Shown here piece after piece: positions 47,191-55,795 of a stretch of DNA of 60,000 bases. Each line of letters begins with the position of its first letter. Within the stretch, counting starts at the first letter, position 1. Source of the DNA: Symsagittifera roscoffensis (taxonomy: Eukaryota > Xenacoelomorpha > Acoela > Convolutidae). A program made the translations under genes and the position numbers. Location of the stretch: contig NC_087065.1 in the NCBI RefSeq assembly GCF_963678635.1, forward strand, positions 43,093,430 to 43,153,429, written 5' to 3'. The notes beneath the pieces are model-generated. The model saw only the letters and a list, made by a program, of their open reading frames with translations, searched no databases and had not been told where the DNA came from.

Positions 47191-48110
47191 TTATGAGCGA
47201 CTGGAAGAGAAGCAGGCCAACCAAGCAGAGATTAAGAATAGATTTTCATTCCTGGACAAAAAGATCTACGACAAACTGCCACTCACTAGGTGGCTTGACA
47301 AGTCCGGGCACCCCATACCAGGACATCCCGAACTTCCCGTGAAAACGGCGGCGAAGATAAAAAAAAAGTTGGCAAAAGATGATCCGGTCCCGTTGGAAAT
47401 ACTGGTTCGATCATTTCTGGTGCAGCAAGAACTGACCAGGCTGGGTATCAACAGCATAGCCTTGCTAAACAAGACGGTGAACGTGGCACCGGATGTCATG
47501 CTGAAACTCCGTGACCTGCTTGACAGAGAGGTTGAACGGCATGACTATGAATGGATGGAAACCATGCAGAGGTTGACTATCACCGAGAAAACGGAGAGAA
47601 GACCAGTAGCAATTCGGTGTCGGGACGTTGAACTTGATTGCCGATCGATAGTGAATTAGTTAGTGAGTTCGATTCCGAAAGATGTCCTTCTGAGAACCTC
47701 GTATGTGGAGTGTCAACAATCGATCGCTACTCAGACTGCTCAAGAGGTCAACGTTGAATTAAAATCCAGCGTTACGAGAATAGTTCAGTTCATTTGGTGT
47801 GTTAAGTTGATGGACGATTCCCACGCACCGGAGATAGTTAGCGGACAACTAAACGCGATAAAGACAAATCTGAAAGCCAGGTACCGACTGTCGGACCTCT
47901 TAAGGGCTCAGCGAAATGATGGAATGACGAGTACCCCAAAGAGATGGATCGAAAACGGAGCACCTGACACAGGTGATTTGGAAGAAGACAGCTACAACAT
48001 CCTAAAACAGTTTTATTTAAAGAGAAAAGACCTGTTATATTTAAATAAAAAAGGGATCGTGGCCTTTTCAAAACGCAAGGAGGAGGACGGAGGACAAAGT
48101 CATTCACAAA
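47191..48110 (+). pseudogene. Long linker between RNase H and integrase
   Basis: About 300 codons, mostly helical and charged, with PLTRWLDKSGHPIPGHPELP near the start and IQFIWCV-like residues in the middle. A TAG falls at 47657. No enzyme motif is visible. It is long compared with common Gypsy Pol, so a separate structural domain is possible. Confidence 0.6.
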
Positions 48111-49110
48111 TATAATTCGATAGTGCTACCGCAGTTGTATCAAACCGAACTGCTCTTTCGTTCACATGATCAGATGGGCCATCAAGGCGTGTACAAAGTG
48201 CATAATAGGATACAGAAATGGTTCGAATGGCATGGTTTGAAGAAGGCCTGAGAAAAGTGGATGTCTGCATGCTTGTCATGTCAACAAGCGAATGACCCCG
48301 GGAAATTGAGTTTTCCACTGCAGTCGATAGAGTCATAGGGATTCAATGAGGTGGTGCAAATTGATAATCAGAAGATACGCATGACAGCCACGGGCTACAA
48401 TCAGGTGCTGGTAATGATCGATCATTTCACGAATTATGCAGAGGCAGCCCCCTGCATGACAGCATCAGCGGAAGAAACGTGCGATCACTTGATAAAAGTA
48501 TGGAAAGCGAGACACGGCTGCCCCATCAAACTCTAATCAGACAATGGCAAAGCATTCGTAGGTGATCTCACGAAGGAGTTAATGAAGAGGTCACAAGTGG
48601 CACAGGCCCACTCGACCACTTATCACCCACAAACGAATGGCCTAGTTGAAAGGCAGAATCGCACTTTAGTGTCCATGTTGAGATTTTTTTGCTCACGATA
48701 CATGGACGATTGGGACAGGCACTTACCGCAAGTGATGGGCGCTTATAACAGCACCGAACTTTCCACCACGGGAAGACCCCCGCAACTGATGTTGGCCGGT
48801 CACGAGAAAGCATTTCTATTAAATTTCTTCTACCCTGAGTACGAAGGAAAGGAAACTGCACCACAAACTTACGCTCGTGATGTGATCAGCAGGCAGCCGG
48901 AACTTAATGATTTATGCAGGAGGAACACGCAGCAGGCTCAAATTAATCAAAAACGTAGATTCGATAAAAGGACTGCGAATGCAAAAGCCTACTCAGTCGG
49001 AGATAATATCTGAGTGTTTCAGGAGGTAGTTCCACCAAAAGGAACTAAAAAATTGCTAAAAAATGGCGCGGTCCATTTCAAATAACTGAAGTGCACCAAG
49101 GAGGGCGTTT
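48111..49110 (+). pseudogene. Integrase of the giant element (HHCC, DD35E, GPF module)
   Basis: The zinc finger has His at 48165 and 48180 and Cys at 48270 and 48279. The core has Asp at 48363-48365, Asp at 48540-48542 and Glu at 48648-48650, with exactly 35 codons between the last two. YHPQTNGLVERQN surrounds the Glu. The C-terminus carries KKLLKKWRGPFQI, the GPY/F module, near 49040-49085. Stops at 48249, 48336, 48534 and 49011 and a frame change near 49030 interrupt it. All triad residues are retained, unlike in the intronic element. Confidence 0.9.
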
Positions 49111-49904
49111 TTACGGTTGAGTACCGGACGGGCAGCTCATTACGAGAACATCAAGCCCCACAATGCTTCATCGGAGGACTGGTGTATTCCAGCCGACATG
49201 CATGATGAGGACTATTTGCTAGTGGATCCTGCCTGCGAGGTGAATGAAAGAGGCACGCGCGGCAAAAACGTTGGGAAAGAGGTGGTAGGTAATTGCGATC
49301 TGCCACTGGACCGGGAGTTTACCGAGCGAGTGGAGGTAGACGACAAACTTTTCCATATGCCGAAGAAGACTGTGACTGTCCAGAACAAACTGAAGTTGAT
49401 AAAAGAGTGCAGCCTGACTTTCCCTTCACCACGGAAACACGCCAGGGCAAAAGAGGAAAAAACAAGAAGAAAAACAACCCGTATGGCTTTTGTCATAGAC
49501 AGGATAGTTTTGAGCGACATGATGGACTCGCTGGTGGAACTGGAGGAAGTAGTGATGCCACAAGAGATCGACCTGGTCAACGACACAGAACAGGATTGGA
49601 TCGAAGATTGCTCTGAACCGGAAGTGGAGTTCGAACCGGAGACCGAGCAGATGCATGAGCAAGAATTGACAAATCTGCGAGTGCTCGAATGGCTTCGTGA
49701 TCTGCCAGCAGACCCGAAGGAGAGAATCTTGACGATTCAAGGTGTCGATCAAAATAGCATCGAATACATAAGTTACGACAATACTGAGTCCAACTGGGTC
49801 GCTCCAGATGGTCCTTTACGCGTTCCAGAATCCAATCTCGATCTGCTCGATTTTGGGCGATCGACGGGGACGTTGATGGATATTTTGGTCCGGGGAGTGG
49901 GGTA
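49111..49904 (+). pseudogene. Acidic Pol linker between integrase and macro-like domain
   Basis: An open frame of about 260 codons starts in the integrase tail (STGRAAHYENIKPH) and becomes strongly acidic, with EPEVEFEPETEQ. No domain is recognised. It ends at TAG 49903-49905, where a one-base shift opens the next frame, so in an intact copy Pol would continue. Confidence 0.7.
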
Positions 49905-50546
49905 GGATTCACCCACACCGAAAACCTTACGATCAAAAAATTAAAATCGGCAGGAGAAACTAGAGAGCTGGAAACGGAGGGCGAAAATGCCAAAAAATCG
50001 CTTTTTGCACGAATTTTTGAATCATATTTTGATCTACCAACTCACTATTCAATAAAAATTGTTGTCACGGACAGTGATTTCATACTCACGAAACGTACAT
50101 GCGCTATAGCGATAACCGCGGATGTAAGTTTTAAGACAGCACTAGCGGCCGACTTTTAAAGAGAGTATAAGAATATCGAGTTTTTGTGGAAACAGAGGCC
50201 TGGTGTAGGAGGGATGATAGCGCTGCCCCAGTTGCATCACAGATACCAGGGAAATATTTGTGTTTTCTCGTAATTAAGGCCACTGATAGACATCACGTAA
50301 GTCCCGAAAACTTGGTGCTGGCCTTAACTAGACTCAGGGATTTCCTGGTTGAGAGAGGAGTGACCTCTCTCTCTCTCTCTCTCTTTACCAGTCTATGATC
50401 CCAATAGGGGAAAAATGCATCCGAGAGAGTTATATGACTTCGTACATGTAATATTTTCAAAAACTGACATAGAGGTCTACCTACATAAATTTTTTTTATC
50501 TGAGCATGTGCTAGAGCCACATTCGGTGTTAAATAGTCTTTCTTAG
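49905..50546 (+). pseudogene. TARG1/OARD1-like macro domain at the Pol C-terminus
   Basis: The frame from 49905 runs through SYFDLPTHYSIKIVVTDSDF to a stop at 50157, then REYKNIEFLWKQRPGVGG. After a frame change near 50252 it reads LVIKATDRHHVSPENLVLAL, then LRDFLVERGVTSLSL. After a (CT)10 run it ends in YDFVHVIFSKTDIEVYLH and TAG 50544-50546. The pattern x-H-x-x-x-x-E-N-L-x-x-A/S-L, G-V-T-x-L-S-x-P, then V-I-F-x-x-T-D-I, aligns without gaps to the second half of TARG1-type macro domains. The Lys that is catalytic in TARG1 is present. The Gly-rich and Asp loops are not conserved. Known members bind or hydrolyse ADP-ribose; here binding is an inference. Confidence 0.72.
50365..50384. repeat. 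(CT)10 run inside the macro-like domain
   Basis: The repeat encodes SLSL in frame and sits exactly where the downstream frame is displaced by one. Gain of two units or loss of one would explain the shift. Confidence 0.85.
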
Positions 50547-51062
50547 GTTTACTGTTCAGTCAGTAGGATCAAGTTTTAGGTTAATGAATAGGTATTAGGT
50601 CTTTATGTGATGGTGTTGATGTGTGATATATATATGTTATGTTATTGTTAGGTTATGTTTTATGTGAAGTTTATGTCATGGAAGCCTGGAACACTCCAAG
50701 TACGAAAGGTGACAGCGCTCAATTATGATTATTCTCAAGATTGCAGATGGACGATCCACCTTAGCGCTAGTTTTTAAAGTTAAAACAAAAGAGAGTTTCA
50801 ATGGACTGTTAAAAAAGATGTGAGTGATGATTTATCTTAGAGATGAAACAGATCGGAATGATTAATATAAGTCGTGACTTGTTTTTTAGATCTTGATTGA
50901 TCGTACTTTGATTCAGTTAAAGTTCAATAAACAAAGTACGATCAATCAAGATCTAAAAAACAAGTCACGACTTATATTAATCATTCCGAGCTGTTTAGTG
51001 ATTTAATGATTCAGTTAAAGTTCAATAAACAGAGAAACACGACCAAACACATACGAAGAAGA
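50547..51062 (+). other. Spacer between Pol and accessory genes, with hairpin
   Basis: It is AT-rich compared with the ORFs on either side. It contains TATATATATG near 50627, a perfect inverted repeat (next entry), and a 23-base direct repeat of the hairpin loop just before the next ORF. Both copies of that direct repeat contain AATAAA. It may hold a 3' end, a promoter or an internal ribosome entry site for the downstream frames. Confidence 0.6.
50853..50989. repeat. Perfect 58-bp inverted repeat with 21-base loop
   Basis: 50853-50910 and 50932-50989 are exact complements over 58 bases. The loop (50911-50931) with its flanks, GATTCAGTTAAAGTTCAATA plus AAC, recurs at 51008-51030. Confidence 0.97.
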
Positions 51063-51880
51063 ATGAGTGATACCAACGATTTCATGGATTTTATCTCAGC
51101 GAGCCTGGGAAGGTCTCTGGACGAGGTGTATCAGCGGTTGATCGATTGCAACTTTGGATTGGAGAAACTGGAGCTGGCGGTGTTCACCGTTGCACTCTTC
51201 AATGCGTTGGGAAGGGAAGCTCGTGGGGAACGCTTCACATAGGTGGTCCTGATGTTAACCTTTGGCGCGTCCGGAACCGCCGAGAGAGGTCGTAACTGAC
51301 TCATGAGATGGCGACGAGGGGAAATGACTGGACTAGGCGAGCAGAGGGACTACCGTTTAGGGGAAATGCCGCTACCTGTTCAGCCTGTACAGCCTCTCAT
51401 TAGAGCCAAGCGATCACGTGACAGGCCGGGCCCATCACACTCAGCAGACTCCCCAACAGCGGCTCCTCCAATGAAAAAAATCAGAATGGACAAAGTTCAG
51501 ATACAAACGGCGGAGACGAGTGAAGCCCTGGAGAAGAAAGACAAAGAATGGAAGCACTTGTGCACCAGGTGGAACGAGCTCTAGGAAAAGGCGAAAAACT
51601 GTGATGAAGAGGAACGAAAAAACAAGGGGCTGCAAATCCTCTTCAAAGAAGAAGAGATAAAGCACTTGAAGGAGCTCTATAATTCTAGAGTCAGCAAGTT
51701 GTCACCGGAGGTTCTGGCGATGACGAATACCGAGACGACAGCCAAATCCAAGATTCAGGAGCTTTATAGACCCAATGAGATGATGACCCCGCAGCGAGTA
51801 GCCACGTAGCCCTGCCACGTAGCCCTGCCGGCCGGAGCAGATCCCATGTACCTCAAGCATTAGTGATCCGTCTTGGGCCT
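51063..51880 (+). pseudogene. Accessory ORF 2 (unknown)
   Basis: ATG 51063 opens MSDTNDFMDFISASLGRSLD, a helical start with a stop at 51240. A second frame (51303-51584, then on past TAG 51582) has a basic Pro-rich part (RAKRSRDRPGPSHSAD) and a charged coiled-coil-like part up to about 51810. The basic stretch could bind nucleic acid. No known domain was recognised. It may be the N-terminal part of the next ORF, since the following region reads on with only frame changes. Confidence 0.5.
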
Positions 51881-51927
51881 TTGACTACAGAGGCAAACGT
51901 GGTACAGCCCTCTCCCAGCTCTGATGT

Positions 51928-53746
51928 GTGAGAGAGAGACTGTGGACCGCTCTAGCTCCCCTAGGCCGATCCTTGGAGTATTGCCTTAGAACGAGGAGTG
52001 GACCACAGCAAGTGGCTCCTCAAGTGACCACGAATACCACGGCCCAGCATTTGAGGGCGTCACACGCTCAGGGGACCTCGCGAGCCAATCCTGCAGCGGT
52101 GATAGCTACGAGTGGGGTCAGTGAACTGCTATGGAACATAGCAGATCCCGGCCTCTGGGGAAGATATAAAGCAGACATGGCTATCAAATTGAGCATGAAA
52201 ACGCTAACATGTCGTGCAGATGCGAAAAGAATGCTGAACGGGTTTGATCCTACGGTATCTGGTCTGTACCGGATAGCAGGCGTGGATTGGCTCTTGGCTG
52301 AAAAAGACCAATTCAGCTCCGCTACTACATTTCAATTGGTGGATCTGGAGGAGGGTCTGCCCGGAGATAACACTATTGGACCATTGAACACAAGGTCATT
52401 GACCGACGTCCGTCATCAGGTCCGAGAAAAAGCTCCACCAAACCGTAGAAAAAATTTCTATTGGAGAACCGGCCTAACAAATGCATCACAAAATGGGAAA
52501 CAGTTCGCCAAACCCCCGCGACAAACCGCAGGCAAGTATTTAAGAGATTACCCAGAATCACACTGGAGGAAGGTGACGAAAGGAGGTACACGCACCTGGA
52601 ATCACCAAAAGGAGACAATCTGTTTGCGGCTTATGACCCTCAGGAAATGAAGCTGGGGAGAACTCTGATAACGGCCAGCTCTGGCTACCTGTACACGCCC
52701 CGCTCACTCTTTTGACCGGATGTGATTTTCCTAACAGCTCCCAATTCGAATTGGGGCCAAGCGATGGGGATGACGATAAGTGTGCAGAGGGTGGTAAACG
52801 TGGATCCAGAATTAGTGATAATAGCCGGATCGATTGAGCACCTGCACAGCAGGGGCCTTCTAAATGCTCTTGTCGATGGATCAGTTCCGAGCTCGGAGGC
52901 TGTGGGAGAAGCGATCATGGGGCTGCTCTCAGCCATGATGCAGGCTGAAAGATTGATACGACAGAGTTCTGCAAGGCAGTTGGTGAAGATAATCTTGTGC
53001 TGTCTCCCGACTACGCCCTATTGCCCGAACTACTGCAGTTTGTGTATGCTATGGTAGTCATGCTGGCGGAGGGACGATGATTTGATTTGATCATACCGGC
53101 ACCGCACCGAATCGACAGCTTCTACTACCCCTACAGATCAGAACTCCCTGCGATATGGTCGGACTTCTCGCATGCGATCCAAGGATTCAAAGATTACAGC
53201 ACAATGCGCGTCTTTCTTGATGAGGGGCTGGGCCTAGAACGTTCCAACTTCGGCCGGTTATTGAAATTGAGGCCAGGAGTGAGCGATGAACATCAGCTGT
53301 GCAGCAATTGGCGAATAATCTGTGGTTTTGACAGATGGTCTACGTGAGGGATGAAAGAGGAAATTTGGTCATGAGGAATGCCTTCTCAACATAGGAAGAC
53401 CTTAAGGCTATGGCCCTGAGGACCAAACCTCACACCAATCATATCTAGCTATACCCGTCTCCTCGGTTTTGCGCATTGGTGCAGGATGCTTTCGATCATG
53501 CACCGGCAGTGGTGAGAGAGATCCACCAATACTTACGAAGATTATTAGACGTAGGGGAACAAGCAGAGGCGACGATGTTGAGATTTATGCAGGAGATTAT
53601 TACGATGTCCTTGGACCGGTTCCAAGCGGATGTGCTGGCCACAAGGGCCAAATACGAGAGGTGAGATGCAATTCCCGCAGGAATGGGCGTGGGATGGTCA
53701 CCTGCATTTATCAGCAGCTGCTACCCTAGGGCATCGAGGAACCTGA
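51928..53746 (+). pseudogene. Accessory ORF with SGNH-hydrolase-like alpha/beta pattern
   Basis: Open frames 51928-52450, 52461-53057 and 53087-53347, then further ones to TGA 53744, read as one interrupted protein. The middle alternates strands and helices: VIFLTAPNSNWG, helix, ELVIIAGSIEHLHSRG, helix, a KIVFVLSPDY-type strand, and FDLIIPAP. This order, with a Gly-Ser turn after the second strand, resembles SGNH/GDSL esterase folds. The canonical N-terminal G-D-S and C-terminal D-x-x-H motifs are not evident, so activity is doubtful. The last part is helical (FDHAPAVVREIHQYLRRLLD). In-frame stops include TGA near 53077 and TAG at about 53392 and 53445. Confidence 0.5.
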
Positions 53747-55012
53747 AAGCCAAATTCGTGAGGGATATCAGGAAACTGTCTATTGGCCTTGTTCCAGGCA
53801 CGAAAGCTTTGTCAAAGAACCCTGGTGTATTTACACAGGAAATTACCGATCTCCGACTGGATGGTCTGCTGATTCTGGTTGCGATGACCTTTGGTCGCCT
53901 GGGTGACCCGTTCTTGCTGTTAAAATACCCCGAACAACTGCAGGGACCAAAGAGGGAGTTCAATGCTGAGATGGATACAGCATCTTATCGAAAACTGAAG
54001 GACTGGAGGACCTTGCTCCTGTAGTACCTGTTACAACAGAACAGAATTTTGACCGGAGAGGATTAAGCGGAGAGGATAAGTAAGAGTGAAGTGAAGAGGT
54101 GCGGGGGTGGTGTATGGACCTACAGTGGTGCACGTGTTCCCTGACATGTATGTGAACCTTGTGTCAGTGGTGGACTGCTCTGTGCTAAACTGGGTAGAAC
54201 AAGGGAGCTGAAAAGACTGGCGAGTGACGACCGACTGTTTGGGAAGATATCCGAACCTGGCTGGGTGTTAATGGACCCGAACAACAGCTTCAAATGTCGG
54301 ATGTACAGTTCAACCCCAAGCTTTGGAACCTGCGACCTATCATTAGAGGAACTACAGACGCAGTGAGGATCCAGGCCTGGCCGGAGACCTACGCTTACGT
54401 GAGGGAGAACCAGGACGCATGGCTGGCAGGCTTAAGTCCACTGCCAAACAGATGTCCACTGTATTAGGAGGATGCTGATGGGAGTAAACAGTCCAGTTCT
54501 GGCACCCAGGATTGGAGCTGCGCAGGGTGTAGAAGAGGAAATGATCAAGTGGAGCCAGGGAATGGAGCCGCGCTACATCAGCTGGAACGATGCAGCTTTA
54601 CATGTCTTCGATTTCATCTTTACGGACTTGTGGAGAAGGAAAAAGATCAGGGTCATACCATCAAGGAAACCAGAGGTCTCTGCAGGCCACTGGAACGACG
54701 TGTATACCCCAGCTGACGACAAGAGGCCCAGAAGGGAGACAGCAGTGATGATGGAGGTGAGCAAGGAGACCAGAGGAGGCATCTATCTGACAATAGAGGA
54801 AGTGGCGCCGCATGGTGAGGAATTTGTGGAAATTGTTATGAATGACCAAGTGTTTTATCATGCGGGTGACCTGGCGATATCGGCTCGCCCGGATGCATGA
54901 GTTGACATGCGCCAATGCCCCTCTGGACCCGGACCAAGGCCAGACAATGGAAGAGATGCAAATAAAAAGAATCATGGGGAAGATGACCCCATGGAAGGGA
55001 AGAGCGACATAA
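53747..55012 (+). pseudogene. Accessory ORF 3 (unknown)
   Basis: It reads on from about 53742 with AKFVRDIRKLSIGLVPG and LDGLLILVAMTFGRLGDPFL. After TAG 54022 and further stops it continues in 54472-54900, with FDFIFTDLWRRKKIRVIP and an acidic strand-rich part (EEFVEIVMNDQVFYHAGDL). A shifted frame after 54890 runs through MEEMQIKRIMGKMTPW to TAA 55010-55012. The hydrophobic patch is short and not a clear membrane span. No domain was recognised. Confidence 0.5.
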
Positions 55013-55014
55013 TG
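55010..55014 (+). promoter_or_regulatory. TAATG stop/start overlap between accessory ORFs
   Basis: The TAA that ends the frame reading WKGRAT overlaps by one base the ATG of the next frame, MSEFDLSALERDLLECDF. Such UAAUG junctions are known to permit termination-reinitiation in some retrotransposons and viruses. Here this is inferred from position only. Confidence 0.45.
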
Positions 55015-55795
55015 AGCGAATTCGACTTGAGTGCTCTGGAGAGGGATCTGCTGGAATGTGATTTCAATGAAACAGAAGGCGTTGAATGAAACGCTAGTGT
55101 TGATGACAACGTCATCATTTATGTCCCCCACTTAGGAGCCCCCAGCTAGTCTGTCACCCGTGGAGTCTGTCCCTGGTTGAAGTATATCAGAGGAAGGGTG
55201 AGTCCAATCTACTCAGTGAGTCCCCTCGAAGAAGGAGGATTGATGAGTCAATGCGAGTGGCATTCCTGGGCACGTTGTCAGAAGAAGAATGATAGCTGGA
55301 GAGAAAAACCAGCGAGGTTTGGACGCGTGTAGCATTCATGGAAAGTACGTGGAGCATAGTCCGGAGATACAGCACATAATCCGTGATGAGAATGGGATTG
55401 AGCCAGTCCATCATGCAAAACATTGTAGAGAAAATGATGGAATCCACTGAATCTGACAGTCTGACCGAGTCAATCACGGAAGAAAGTGCTAAAGAAAGCC
55501 CGATTATGCGAGGTCGACTCGTAAGAAGGTCCAGGAAAGGACTGAAGAAGTACAAGTCAAAGGTGAGAAAGTTGAAGGAGAGAGTTAACAACAAGGTGAC
55601 CAACCCCAAGGTTGTGCAGTCAAAGACCACAACGGTGGTGATGTCGCTGGCTTAAGTGTTCGCCCGAACGAAGCTGGGCAAGTGTACGTGCAAGGCGGCA
55701 GGGAGAAGGAGAACCAAGTGCCACCGATGTTGCTGACGGGATTAATCTCAACAGCTTCAAAGGTCAAGAGAACCCTGGCTGACACCAGATTGTAA
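55012..55795 (+). pseudogene. Accessory ORF 4 (basic C-terminus, unknown)
   Basis: ATG 55012 begins MSEFDLSALERDLLECDF, with a stop at 55087. A long stretch in another frame (about 55240-55655) contains VAFLGTLSEEE, SQSIMQNIVEKMMESTESDS and then the basic run RRSRKGLKKYKSKVRKLKER. The last part, in a third frame, ends in TAA 55793-55795. The acidic-then-basic layout suggests a nucleic-acid or chromatin contact, with no recognised domain. Confidence 0.4.

Noticed and set aside
42819-50159. Reassigned UAG codon (UAG read as Gln) to explain the many TAGs
   Set aside because: TAA and TGA also interrupt the same frames, frameshifts are present too, and no animal nuclear genome is known with such a code; decay is the simpler explanation.
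51006-51062. Upstream extension of accessory ORF 2 from 51006 (MIQLKFNKQ...)
   Set aside because: Those codons are read from the duplicated hairpin-loop repeat; the Met at 51063 followed by an acidic start is more plausible.
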